64,000 nt of DNA from contig NC_067282.1 of assembly GCF_020740795.1 (NCBI RefSeq), positions 126,475,132 to 126,539,131 on the forward strand, read 5' to 3'. This document shows positions 13,701-24,622 of this stretch, in pieces. The notes beneath the pieces are model-generated. The model searched no databases and was not told the DNA's origin. It worked only from the letters and a program-made list of their open reading frames with translations. How positions within the stretch are numbered: position 1 is the stretch's first letter; every line of letters starts with the position of its first letter. The DNA comes from Apus apus. Its lineage: Eukaryota; Chordata; Aves; Apodiformes; Apodidae. The translations under genes and the position numbers were made by a program.

Positions 13701-16242
13701 GGTCCTTCTGCTCTCTGACATGGAAGGTGGTCTCTTTCTGCCTGGGAAGGCAGCCCTACCACTTCTTTGGGACAGTTTTCTCAGAGCCTTGGACCAGGAA
13801 TACACTAACTCCACACCCTCAGCTCCAGAGCTGCTGGGTGCTGGAACAGACTCTTGACAAACCTGATGGCTTGGCTATGGCCACTAAGCACTGTTTGGGT
13901 ATGTCACAGGCTGCTCTAGCTTTGTTGGTGAGGTCATCCTGGCCAGCTCTTGTCAGGGAGTGTGATGAGGAGTCCTGGTGGGCAGCTGTGGGATGCTGGG
14001 AGCAGAAATGCCTGTGCCCTTTGCTGAGAGAGTGAAAGTTACCCCTTGTGAAATGGGAAGAGACAGCCTGAGAAGAGGCCATGCTGAGATGGTGTGTGGT
14101 GGGGAAATGGGGGAAAGCAAAGCCCAAAGCTGGTTGTGTGAGGAGCCAGGAAGAAGGGGTAATCCAGATGCCTTTCCTCTCCTTTCCAGTTGCTCCCTTC
14201 TCCCGTGGCAGTGACCAACCCACAGCCCTGCAGCAGAAATTCAAGGAGTGGCAGTGCAACTCAGCAGGGCTGCAAGGCAAAGGTCAGTAGTTCTGGGAGG
14301 GGGTCAGGATGTCTTGGGATGGGGACATGGGATGGGGACACTGAGTGCTGGGGGCCGCTCTGACAGCAAGTAGCAGCGGGAGCAGACTCTGCAGAGGCAG
14401 GCTCCAGAGGAGAGAGGAGGGGAGAAAAGGATTTCCTGCTAGCAGCTCAACGGGGAGGAGAGGGCCACGTTAGGCATCTCCTGGAGGGCAGGGTGGCTGT
14501 GAACACTGGCAGAACAAAAGGGAGAGCACACCGTGGCACAGAGAAGGTAAACAACGTAGCAACGATCGAAGCGCAGTTCTAGTCAGGGAAAGAATATTCC
14601 CTGTGCCCTGGGACTAAGTGCCTAAAGGAGTCTGACTGTACCAGGAGAAGTCAATCCAGATAATCAAAATAACTTTGTCTGTGTGAAGTCAAGACCTGGG
14701 GTCATGTTGCAAGGACTTGTGTACACAAAGCTTCCCAGTCACACCTTAAGGCAATTGGAAGAAAGATCAGTACCCTCCTTTTTTTTTTCAAGCCTTTTCT
14801 GTCAAGAGAAACTGATCTCAGGAGGACATGAGCATTGTCCCTCAAGACCAGGAATCATTGCAGCCACCATCTCATTATTAGCATTCATTTCTGTGGTTTC
14901 TCCCTGTACAGAGAGAGGCTGGATGTGCTGCCCGAGTGGCTGGAAACTTTTCCAAAAAAGCTGCTATTATCTGTCGGATGATAAAATGTCCTGGGCTGAG
15001 AGTGAGCAGAACTGCACTGGGATGGGCTCCCATCTGGTGGTGATCAGCAGCAAAGCAGAGCAGGTAGGTTCAGGGCTGAGAGGGGCACAGCAGCCAGAGA
15101 CACAGTGTCAGGCCATGGAGGGGACTCAGAGCCCCTCTTTGCTCCTGCACAGGAGATGGGTTGTCCTTTCTGCATCCCTTCAGCACCATCTCCCCTCTGG
15201 CACCAACCCCACCCCATAGGGACTCCTGCCACCTCCCCCTGCTCAGTTCTGCACCTGATGGATGTTTCACTCCAATTTCCAGGAGTTCCTCTTTGAGGAA
15301 CTACAGCGTGCTTCAAGAGGAGAGAATTACTACATCGGTCTGAGCGCGCAGAAGGTGGGCCAGTGGCACTGGGTGGACAAGACTCCATTTAATGAGACAG
15401 CAGCGTGAGTATCTCTGGATGGAGAGTATTTGGTGTGGTTCCTGGTAGATCAAGAGAGTCTGTAAGGCTGTCTGTTGGTGCATGAGAGGGAGGTGAGACA
15501 CCTCCTTGCGAGAGACCAATGATGGAATAGGAGAGGACTGTGTCGGACACCAGTTTCATACACAGCCCTATCCCTGCTGGTTATCAGTTCTTAATTAACT
15601 ATCTGTGATCTGGCCATCAATGTGGTGGGTATAGAAGCAGCTGCCTCTCACCCACAGGAAGAAGCCCTCAGAGATGACCAGCCTTGCCTGGCCAGCTTAG
15701 TGCCCCCATCAGGGCTATATGCACAGACATGCATGGGCAGGGCAAGTCCTGTGATGCTGTGACAGAGACAGGACACAGGGAGAGGTTTCCAAGGCTGTCC
15801 TTGCTGCGTCCTCTTCTGGAGGGCATATTTGCCCAGGAGGCAGACACATGCCTATTTTGAGTGTGAAGTGCATGGGGTGAGCAGTGGTGAACAGTTCTTC
15901 CCAACAGGACTGCACAGGGCCCTGTTGTGTTTGCTGCAGGAAAAGGCAGGCTTCCACCTAAGACTGTTGCCGGTGGGATAGCAGAGCAGGAGGAAGGGTG
16001 TAATGGAGGAAATTTTCTTTCTCCTCTCCAAACCTTGCATCCTGCTGCAGCCTTTTCCAGCTGAAGAGTAACATGTCTGTTAACATGTCTGTCTCAGGTT
16101 CTGGCGGACACGTGAACCAAGTAATGTGGATGACGAGAAGTGCGTTGTAATCCATACGAGGACACATCAACCCAACAACTGGAATGATGTCAAATGCGGA
16201 AATCAGTATCGAGTTTGCGAAGCTGCAGCAGTAACTGTGTGA
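7686..16242 (+). CDS. CLEC4A: CLEC4A (DCIR)-like inhibitory C-type lectin receptor, six exons
   Basis: Six exons join in frame to a 231-residue type II membrane protein. Exons: 7686-7752, 11001-11117, 14190-14282, 14912-15063, 15283-15404, 16098-16242. Residues 5-10 (ITYAEV) form an ITIM within a start very like that of mammalian DCIR; this motif recruits SHP phosphatases. Residues about 39-61 are a membrane span without a charged residue, so no ITAM-adaptor pairing is expected. Residues 62-92 form a stalk with one Cys (EWQC), a likely dimer disulfide. Residues 93-231 are a C-type lectin domain with six cysteines in the usual spacing, YYIGL, an EPS motif (190-192) and WND (212-214), the Ca2+ and sugar-binding set. 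NCT and NET sequons are present. The length matches the DCIR family (about 237 aa). The orthologue name is inferred from the ITIM and domain order; a bird-specific CLEC4 paralogue is possible. Confidence 0.9.
11001..11117 (+). CDS. CLEC4A: CLEC4A-like exon 2: transmembrane segment
   Basis: The acceptor is CACTTCTAG and the donor CTTG|GTGAGT, phase 1 to phase 1. It codes for a Lys/His-rich juxtamembrane stretch (KKHEHHPQK) followed by about 23 hydrophobic residues with no Arg or Lys. Confidence 0.9.
11949..12222 (+). mobile_element. LTR 3'-end fragment flanked by 22-bp direct repeats
   Basis: About 230 bp (11971-12200) matches, in inverted orientation, the LTR at 38706-39861. Shared landmarks are AGTAAAGTGGTATTTTAAG, 'gggacagacccactgggaaa' and a 'ctagcccgggt' end. 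The same 22-base sequence occurs at 11949-11970 and 12201-12222, directly bordering the insert, like a long target-site duplication. Confidence 0.65.
12376..13145 (-). mobile_element. CR1 LINE fragment, minus
   Basis: The 3' terminus is at about 12376 ('agaaccatagaac'). The minus strand encodes degraded CR1 reverse-transcriptase C-terminal text, including [20 protein letters not shown] and [11 protein letters not shown]. It is 5'-truncated and lies in intron 2 of the lectin gene. Confidence 0.92.
14190..14282 (+). CDS. CLEC4A: CLEC4A-like exon 3: stalk
   Basis: The acceptor is CCTTTCCAG and the donor CAAAG|GTCAGT, phase 1 to phase 1, length 93 bp. This is the same length as the stalk exon of the second lectin gene at 31895. 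It codes for a neck with the conserved EWxC cysteine. Confidence 0.82.
14912..15063 (+). CDS. CLEC4A: CLEC4A-like exon 4: first part of lectin domain
   Basis: The acceptor is CCTGTACAG and the donor GAGCAG|GTAGGT, 152 bp. It codes for the start of the CTLD ([22 protein letters not shown]). Its last 100 bp are almost identical to exon 4 of the second lectin gene (33921-34072). Confidence 0.95.
15283..15404 (+). CDS. CLEC4A: CLEC4A-like exon 5: middle of lectin domain
   Basis: The acceptor is AATTTCCAG and the donor CAGC|GTGAGT, phase 0 to phase 2. It codes for the YYIGLS strand and the [11 protein letters not shown] segment, the WIGL-type core of the fold. Confidence 0.95.
16098..16242 (+). 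CDS. CLEC4A: CLEC4A-like exon 6: Ca2+/sugar site and stop
   Basis: The acceptor is TGTCTCAG. It codes for FWRTREPSN, the cysteine-flanked loop and NNWNDVKC, then ends with TGA at 16240-16242 after EAAAVTV. EPS plus WND is the calcium-dependent ligand site seen in DCIR-type receptors. Confidence 0.95.
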
Positions 16243-16677
16243 TGGAGACACCCCCATTCTGAGTAAAACTCAGAGATGACCAGTGAGCTGGGAAAAGCAC
16301 AGGGCCATGTTGGGAGGGATGGGAGTGGCACATCTTCACTGTGCTGGTTGGGACAATGTGAGTGGAATGATATTATTACCCTGTGCCCAGCATCCCCAGT
16401 GCACATACCAGCTCTGCTAATGCATGAAGCCTCAGGGTCATCAAAACAGGTCCTAGGCTCTTGTGTCCTTCTTTCTTTTAGTGGGTCCAGCAGCTACTGG
16501 CTGAAAAGAAGCTGAGTTATCCAGGAAGAAGACACAGGAATGGAAGACAGATGTTCAGAGCTTCAATCTCCTTTGTCTTCTTGAGCAGAGTGTCTACTTT
16601 TTTGTTGAAACACACAGAGAATGTCCTCTCCTTGTACTGGTTTTGCTGGACAAATATTGAATTCTTATGTAAGAGAA

Positions 16678-16683
16678 AATAAA
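16678..16683 (+). promoter_or_regulatory. Poly(A) signal of CLEC4A-like gene
   Basis: AATAAA lies 436 bp after the stop codon, within an A-rich stretch. It is the first canonical signal downstream of the last exon. Confidence 0.65.
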
Positions 16684-17384
16684 ATATTAAACCAATGAAA
16701 AAGTCTCTGTGCGGTGTGAGTCTCTTTCCCTCTCTAAGTTGCAGTTGTTTTGCATAGACAGGATCAAAATATGTTGCTGTGCCAGGACAGAGCCTTACAC
16801 AACTGCTGAAGTTGCATCCACCCCACGAGAATAAAAGTCTCAGACACAACCTGGGTCCACAGTCCCATGGCACACCAGCAAAGCTCTGGAGGGGACTGGG
16901 CACAAGAAACCAGCTCTAGGGATATGAGTATTTGTTTACATGTATGAAAGTCTTGCCTGGGAGAGTAATAGGAGCTTCTGTCAGGAGTCTGGCCAAGGTC
17001 AGGCTATGCTTGACCAAGTGTCCCAATTGGCAAAAGGGCTGATGCTTTCAAGCTGCAAGAAGGGGCAGGGCTGCTGCTGCACATGAGGTCCCTTACAGAT
17101 GTGCTGAATTACCTTCATGTCTTACTGCAGACCATATGCTCTTCTGGATCCCACCTTTTCTCCACCCATTTCCACTTCCTGTCCCCTGTGCCTCCACTTC
17201 TGTTTGTCTCTGGAAACATAATCTGCCTAAACTTTCCCAACCAAGAAGGGCCAGCTTTCCACAGGGCACTGCTGTGCATCTCCTTGCTTTGCAACATTTT
17301 CTTACCTATGAAAATGAATCTTCTTTCGAGAGGGGAAAATTCTTGCCAGAGACAGGGGACTTGGCTTCCTAAGTGTGTTGGGTC

Positions 17385-17720
17385 ACTGTGGTGGAGTTTT
17401 GGTATCAGGGGAGGGGTGAAAGGGGTGGCTTCTGTGAGAAGCTGCTGGAAGATCCCCTGGCTCCAAAATCAGGCCCTGCCTCTGGCCAAGACCAAGCCCA
17501 TCAGTGAGGGTGGATGCACCTCTGCCACTAACATATTCAAGAATGGAAAACGAAACTCTCTAAAGACCTCAGGGCAGAGGAGAGGGAGAGGTGAGAGCAA
17601 TGCTGGAGCAGAGGTACCAAGGCCAGTGAGAAAGGAGGGGGAGGAGGTGCCTGAGCACAGACAGGTTCTCCTGCAGCTCGTGGTGAAGCAGCAGCACATA
17701 CACCTGATACCAGTAGGATT
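17385..17720 (+). mobile_element. Avian ERVL-type LTR fragment
   Basis: The text 'ggtggagttttggtatcagg', 'ggtggcttctgtgagaagct' and 'cccatcagtgagggtgg' is the familiar 5' part of a common avian LTR. It is related to the first part of the LTR at 53708. The long open frame across it (17083-17730) is not a gene. Confidence 0.7.
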
Positions 17721-17795
17721 AGTGGAGTAGGAAGGCAGGGGTGATTCATCCAGGGAGTTGTGGATGAATCAGCATCTGGAAGAGTCCATCTCCAG

Positions 17796-18090
17796 TTCTG
17801 GAGCACTAGGGGACTGACTAATACAGATGATGAAGTGTGTATTGTAATCCACTGGAAGGCAGAGGTACATCAGAGCTGGAATGATCTTCCACATGAATGA
17901 GAGCCATTGTCTTCAAATTTCTGAAGCTGCAGCATCACCTGTCTGATGGAGGGAACCTCAGCCTGAGTTGGACTGAGAGACTAGCAGTGACCTGGACAAG
18001 AACATGGAGGATTTTTGGAATGGGTATGAATGCTGGAGCCTGCATCTTCACTCTACTGAGTGGGAATATTGAGTGGAAGTGATATGGTCA
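17796..18090 (+). pseudogene. Degenerate C-type lectin exon 6 plus 3' UTR
   Basis: An AG acceptor and 'ttctgg' begin a stretch aligning to exon 6 of the first lectin gene. Shared pieces are 'gatgatgaa', 'attgtaatcca', 'ctggaatgat' and 'gaagctgcagca'. It continues into similarity with that gene's 3' UTR ('tgatggag...', 'gcatcttcact'). The frame is broken by several stops. It is a relic of a tandem copy whose other exons are not visible; the LTR fragment lies just upstream. Confidence 0.75.
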
Positions 18091-18109
18091 GGCAATTGGT
18101 GATCATCAA

Positions 18110-18180
18110 CCTTCTTTCCTCCAGACTGAACAATTCTAACTCTCTCAGCCTCTCCTCATATGAAAGGTGCTCCAAAAGAT
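18110..18180 (-). mobile_element. Short CR1 fragment
   Basis: 'cagactgaacaattctaact' and 'ctctcagcctctcctcatat' match the CR1 segment that follows the RT domain, in antisense. It is about 70 bp and lies between two lectin relics. Confidence 0.6.
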
Positions 18181-18442
18181 GTTCCATTTGCCTTTTCAAG
18201 GCATAGGAAACTTCTCTCAATTATTGCAGCCTGAGAAAGGTACTGGTTTTGCAATTATATTGGCTTTTCATCATAGCTTATTTGGACAGACAGATAATAG
18301 TATGGCCAGCTGCTCGGATAACAACATGCAGAGAACAATCAAGCATTGTCCTCATGCCTTTGATTACCCTCCAGAAAACAGGCCATATTCCCTCTCTGTC
18401 TTTTTGGTAGCATGCACTTGTGGCCTGCTATCACTACTCAGT

Positions 18443-18584
18443 GCAAGGCAGGATGTGGTGCACAAAGGGTTGGAGATGCTTTCAAAAATCTTGCAACTAC
18501 ATGTTGGCTGAACAGATGTCCTAGAATGAAAGCAAGGATGCCAGCACAGGACTGGGCTCCCTCATGGTGGTGATCAATACAGAG
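18443..18584 (+). pseudogene. Degenerate C-type lectin exon 4
   Basis: This aligns along its length with exon 4 of the lectin genes, closest to the one at 33921: 'caaagggttggaga', 'gctttcaa', 'gggctccc' and 'tggtggtgatcaa', followed by a GTAAAT donor-like site. It carries stops and gaps. It lies downstream of an exon-6 relic, so it belongs to a different copy. Confidence 0.75.
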
Positions 18585-18599
18585 GTAAATAAAGTAAGC

Positions 18600-21500
18600 T
18601 GTAGTCCTCACAAGATTCTGAACTCCATCATCTCACAATCACAACAACCAAGCCTGGCCCCAACCTTTTGTTGTGGATTAGGGCCAGCTGAGAACAAAGA
18701 ATCAGGCATCCATTCAGGCACTGCTCCCTCCACTGTGGGATGAGGAGGAGAAAATCCAACTAGAAGCTAGTGGGTCAAGACAAGGACAAGGAGGTTTCAC
18801 TCATCAGTTAGGGTCTCCGCAAAACAGACACAGCTTGGGGGAAAAAACAGTTTGTCACTAATCAGATGTAAACAGGACAAAAGAGAAAACAAAAACCAGA
18901 GCTTAAATACCTCACTTCCTGTATTGTCATGCCAAGTGACATCCCTCTGTCGTTTTGCATTTCACTTTGTCAGTATTCCCTTCTAGACTGTTTGCCTTTA
19001 TTTGACTGCTGCAGACAAGTCTTTCCCTTCAAATCATTCTGAATTGAAGACAATTGGAAAGCAGGACTACGCAGGGGATTCAAGTTGATGGAGAAACTGC
19101 TATCAACCCCTTAGACTGAGTTAACGAGATCCAACAAGTTTATTTCTGAATGTGAGCACAGTTGCTGTTCTTCGTTGGTGCTTGGAACCCTTCCATGCAT
19201 TCTCCATCCTGCCTCAGGCGGCTGGTTGCTTCTAAAACCAGGAAGTTGGAGTGTTTTACTGTGTTTCCAACTCTGAAATATAAGCTGCAACTAATTTATT
19301 GTGTGGTATAATTTTGCAGAAAAGCTGATAAAGTTTTATCTTCCAGCTTCTGTCTTTCAGCTTCTCAGATCCTGAGTAACTCTGAGGGAAGTTGCATTCT
19401 ATGTCTTCTCCTGCAAACTTGAGCCCTGCAAGACACCCTGTAACTGCAATGTTTTCCTTAGTTCATATTTCATTGATCTTGTCTGTTTCCATGTCATGCT
19501 TGTCTATACTGAAAGGGCCTCTGAAAGTAGATTCGTGGTTCCTCAGTGCCTCTTCTAGGAGTGCACACTTTATAACCAAGTACTACTGTCTTTAGTGGTT
19601 CAGGGGCAGGAGTCTGGCAATTCTGCTCTGCCAGATGCCACCCTGTTTTCCCAGCACACTGATCTGACACATATATTTGTGAAGTGAAATAGCCAAGGCT
19701 CACTCATGAAGCAGCTGAGAATCTTTGTTTACAGAACTATAGAAAGAGGTACAGGAAGGCTGAGGTCATTAATACATGCTTTCCCCAAGCATGCTGCAGG
19801 TGTTTCTGGATCAGGAAAGAGAAATAATTCCTTCCAGTTTGGAAAGAAATAATATTTGCAATTGTTCCAGAGCCTTGCACTGATGAAGTAATCTCTCCTG
19901 TTACTGGTCCCAGAATGAGTTTCTGTGCAGACCAGTGCAGAGTTTGCCTACTGTCACCACTTTGAGACCCTTTACCCCAGAGTGGGACAGAGCTGTTAGT
20001 CACCTAAATATTGTGAGGTCAGCTGTTGATTTGCTGGGAATTGTAGCTTGGTTTGTGATGCTGAACAGAAAGTAATTCACTGTCTCTCTGCTTTAGACCT
20101 TGTGCACACACCAAAATTAATTCACATGAGGGTGCCTGCACACTTGGTCAAATAACATGAATAGCAACTGCTGATAAAATAGGGATGTGGATCTAAACAA
20201 CTGTATGAATTGAATACCTGAAACTATCTGAGAGGGCATTTGCTCCAAACCCAGTATTGTTAAAGAAGAACATGACCACCATCTTGAGAGTAACAAGGAA
20301 ATTAACAAAAGGTTTTTGAGACAGAAGAGAGTCAGTCTGAAAACAAAATTTAGGAGAAGCAAGAACATTTTCATCTGAGAGGAGATAAATGGGAAGGCAG
20401 TGGCAGTTGAAACCTGGTTTCACCTTTGCCCTGCTGGATGCTGTGGGTAGCATGCATGCCTGGCAGTACGTGATGCAACAGGTAGAGACCCACAGCTTCA
20501 GTATGCGTATGTGACACTGTGCCTTCTCACTGACCTGTGGGTTAGCAAACTGTAGGAAGTGGAGTGGATATACGTGAACCTACATCTCTAGCAAGAAGTG
20601 CGTGAGAATAGGGGAACCTCTGTTCCCAGAAAAGGGGGTGTGCTCTCGCAGCCTGCTCTTCCTGTGGCAGGGGTGGAAGATGGGAGGTTGTATAAATAAC
20701 CATGTTACAAATAGATATAAATATGTGTGTATGTGAGAGTTAGAAATTTTGGGGATTAGTTACATAAAGATGTTTAAAAATATGTAGGTGTTTATTAATA
20801 TTTTTGTCTGGTATTGTGTTACAGTGTTGGATTGCTGATGCTGATCCTGAATGGTTTGTCAGTAAAGAATATTCTTTACATGTAAAGAATAAATCAGCAA
20901 ACTGCTTAGATCCATCCTGATTAGATTTAAACCACATGAACTGAGCACATTTTCTTTCTGACAGTTTTGCAACCTCTGTGTTCTCCATATTCATCAGCTG
21001 AGTCAGCCCCCTGCCTATATGCGCAAGAGCAAGTACATTTTTAAGCAATAGCAAATACAATGCATTCACATTTTTCTGCATCTGTGGTGCAATTCAGTTC
21101 TGTTCTCCAGCATAATGGCTGGGAGCTTTTAAAAATGTCCCTTGAAATCTCTCACTGTGCTGTGAGTCCAGAAGCTGGTGCCTTCTAGTAGCTCATGCCT
21201 TCTACAATACCAGCAAGCACATCCAACATGAGCTGTTGGATGGTTCAACCCTACCTGCAGCCTGTTGTGCACGAAAAAATATGCTTAGAGGATATTTTTT
21301 ACACACAATTTAGGCTTGTCTTCATTTGTAACTGGCTTTGTGCCTTGCATTTGATGAGTCTTCAACTGATGTGCTTGTGCTATTGTGTTAGATATCCCAT
21401 TCCTTCCTCAGTGCATCTATGCATGTCTTTCCACAGGGGGAAACTAGCTGATGAAACATAGAAGAGCAAAGGCCGCCCACCCACTCCATTCAGAGTACAA

Positions 21501-22023
21501 TGAGATCCAGTATATTATTTATCCTTAGGGATATCCTTAAGGACATTTTATCCTGAAGGGTTTTTAATCAAGTCACCTAGAGCAGTGCTAGAAGAACCAC
21601 CGATGGCTCTGCCTTTTGTAGTCACAGACAAGTAAATCTTCGTGATCTGTAATGCACAGGGAGCTATCCCTTCTGACCTCCAGCTCCATAATTACAGATC
21701 CTATGCAATCCCTTCCCTCAGAGATCCATCCTCTTTTCCTGAGCAATTAGTTAAAAACAGCTTTGGCAAGTTCTTTGTTGTGCTCTGGGTTACTGTGACG
21801 GATCCACTTGACCCCTTAAACCAAACTAACAGTAGTTTAGTACAAGCTCCAAAGGAGGTAACAGGCCCGAGATGTAGCTGGGCCATGAACTCCTCTAGTT
21901 GCAATCTGTTCTCTGAAACCCACAAAGAAGCAGTGACACAGTGAACATCGATGCATATGAGATTGAAACACCAATCATATGATTAACATATGAATAGTGG
22001 GTGCCTTTGCCAAGACTCATTTA
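18600..22023. other. Intergenic, nothing recognised
   Basis: About 3.4 kb of single-copy-looking, AT-rich DNA. No exon with splice context, no CR1 tail and no LTR terminus was identified on either strand. Confidence 0.45.
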
Positions 22024-23330
22024 TCACAGAATCATGTCCCTGGCTGGTAGAGACCTCCAAGATCATCCAGTCCAGCACTAGACCTAACACCACAAACTCA
22101 CCACTAAACCATGTCCCTAAGCACCAGGTCCACATGCCTTTTCAATGCCTCCAGAGATGGTGACTCCACCACCACCCTGGACTAACTATTCCAATGCCTG
22201 ACCACCCTTTCAGTGAAGAAATGCTTCCTAATATCTAACCTAAACCCTCCCTGTTGCAGCTTGCATCCATTCCCTCTGGTCCTGTCACATGTCACCAGGG
22301 AGAAGAGGCTGTCCCCCTCATCACTCCATCCTCCTTTCTGGTAGTTGTAAACACCAAGGGGGTCTCTCCTCAGCCTCCTCTTCTCCGGACTAAACAACCC
22401 CAGCTCCCTCAGCTGCTCCTCACAGGGCTTGTGCTCTAGGCCCTTCCCAAGCCTCATTGCCCTTTTCTGGACATGCTCCAGCACTTCTATGTCCTTCTGA
22501 CAGTGAGGAGCCCAGAACTGAACACAATATTCAAGGCGTGGCCTCACCAGTGCCAAATACAGGGGGCCAATCACTTCCCTATTCCTGCTGGCCACAGTGT
22601 TCCTAACACAAGACAGGCTGCCATTGCGCTTCTTAGCCACCTGCACACACTGCTGGCTCATATCTAGTTGACTGTCAATCAACACCCCCAGGTCCTTTTC
22701 CAACCTTCAGCTTTTCAACCACACATGACCAAGTGTGCAGATTGCCATGGGGTTGTTATGACCCAAGTGCAGGACCCAGCACTTGGCCTTGTTGAACCCC
22801 ATACAAGTAACCTTGGCCCACTGATCTAACCTGTCTAGGTCCTGCTGTAGAGCCTTCCTACCCTCCAGCAGATGAACACACCCACCTAGACACCAACCTA
22901 GCTTGGTGTCATCTGCAAACTTACTGGGGGTGCACTCAATCCCCTCATCCAGATTGTTAATAAAGATATGAAAGAGAACAGGCCCCAGTACTGAACCCTG
23001 GGGAACACCACTTGTGACCAGACGCCAACCAGATTTAGCTCCGTTAACTACCACTCTTTGGGCTCCACCATCTAACCAGGTTTTTATCTAGAGCACAGAG
23101 CATTTATGCAAGCCCAGCACCACAAATTTCTGAAGGAGACTGCTATGGGAGACAGTGTCAAAGGCTTTATTAAGGTCCAGATAGACAATGTTCACAGCTC
23201 TTCCCTCATCCAGCAGGTGGGTCATGTTGTTGTAGAAGATCAGATTAGTCAGGACCTGCCTTTCATAAAGCCATGCTGACTGGGCCTAATCATCTGGCTG
23301 TCTTGTGCCGAGTGATGGCACTCAAGGGAT
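22024..23330 (-). mobile_element. CR1 LINE fragment, minus, with RT remnant
   Basis: The 3' end is at 22024. The minus strand encodes broken CR1 reverse transcriptase, including [18 protein letters not shown], the FADDTKLG catalytic box and EKDLGVLID. Frameshifts break it, so it is not functional. It extends to 'gtgatggcactcaag' near 23330. Confidence 0.93.
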
Positions 23331-23616
23331 CAAGGAAAACGGAAAGTTGTGGGTACAAGGAGTTGCTTGCATACCTATCCCATGGTGTACAATTTGACTA
23401 TAAGCCAATCACTTTATTCCATAAATATGACAGCCAAAGTGAGCCTTCTTTGAGCAATCCCTGCTAGGCAGCCTGGCTACCTGGTGGTAATCTCTCCTTA
23501 AGCTGAAACACCTCCCTAGGTTGCTACTCAAGGCACAGAGACTTTTTACCAATGGCAGATCTTTGGTAAGTGGCTGATAACACGATGAATTAATACTAAT
23601 GAAACATTAATAAATC

Positions 23617-24622
23617 ACAGAGTCACAGAACCATAGAATTTTAGGGGTTGGAAGAGACCTCCAAAGATCATTGAGTCCAACCCTCCTGCCAGAGCAGGAC
23701 CAAAAAGTAGGGCAGATCACTCAGAAAGGCATTCAGACAGGTCTTGAAAGTCTCCAGAGGAGGACACTCCACAACCTCTCTGGGGAGCCCGTTCCAGGGC
23801 TCTGTATCTCTCACAGTAAATAAGTTCTTCATCATGTTGACGTGGAACTTCCTGTGCTCAGGTTTGAATCCATTGCCCCTTGTCCTATCACAGGGCACAA
23901 GTGAAAAGAGGTTGTCCCTGCCTTCCTGAAGCCCAGACCTCATGTATTTATAGACTTAATTAGCTCTCCCCTCAGTCTTCTCCTCTCTAGACTGAAAAGC
24001 CCCAGGTCTCTCAGCCTTTCCTCGTCAGGCAGGTGTTCCAGTCCCTTCATCATCCTTGTAGCCCTCCCTTGGACTCTCACAAGTAGATCCCTGTCCCTCT
24101 TGAACTGGGGAGCCCAGAACTGGACACAGTAGTCCAAGTGAGGTCTCACTAGGGACTAGGGCCACCTCACTAGGGTAGGGGGGAGGAGAACCTCCCTTGA
24201 TCTGCTGGACACACTCCTCCTAATGCACTCCAAGATACCATTGGCCTTCTTGGCCACAAGGGCACGTTGTTGTCCCATGGATAACTTGTTGTTTACCAGG
24301 ATTCCAAGGTCCTTCTCCACGAAGCTGCTCTCTAGCAGATCACTTCCTAACCTGTACTGGTGCATTTTGTTGTTCCTTCCCAGGTGCAGGACTCTGCTCT
24401 TGTTGAACCTCATTAGGTTCCTCTTTGCCCAGCTCTCCAGCCTGTCCAAATCTTGCTGAGCGGCTGCACAGCCTTCAGGTGAATCAGCCAATCCTCCCAG
24501 CTTCATGTCATCAACAAACTTGCTGAGAAGACACTCTGTCTCCTCATCCAGGTCATTGATAAAGATGTTGAACAGGACTGGACCCAGCACTGATCCCTGA
24601 GGGACTCCACTAGTTACAGGTC
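23617..24622 (-). mobile_element. CR1 LINE fragment, minus, cut by a solo LTR
   Basis: The 3' end is at about 23617 ('cagaaccatagaattttagg'). The minus strand carries RT text ([19 protein letters not shown] near 24600). At 24622 it is interrupted by an LTR. CR1-like text reappears at 25700-25905, but not as a direct continuation. Confidence 0.93.

Larger units (their letters stand above)
11118..14189 (+). other. Intron 2 of CLEC4A-like gene
   Basis: This is a 3.1 kb intron. It holds a faint CR1-like 3' end near 11465-11560 (minus), a short LTR-derived insert with long direct repeats (11949-12222) and a CR1 fragment (12376-13145). Nothing else was recognised at 13146-14189. Confidence 0.6.

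Noticed and set aside
13634-14280. Frames on both strands upstream of the stalk exon
   Set aside because: They are intronic, overlap each other on opposite strands and have no domain. Only 14190-14282 has proper splice borders.
14683-15219. A 178-codon open frame around lectin exon 4
   Set aside because: Only 14912-15063 is exon. The rest is intron read-through, as the splice sites and the phases of the six-exon model show.
17083-17730. A 215-codon plus-strand open frame
   Set aside because: It crosses an avian LTR fragment at 17385-17720, has no family similarity and lacks splice or start context.
17640-17795. Possible lectin exon 5 relic before the exon-6 relic
   Set aside because: The apparent similarity ('ttctcctgcag') is better explained by the LTR fragment and its flank.
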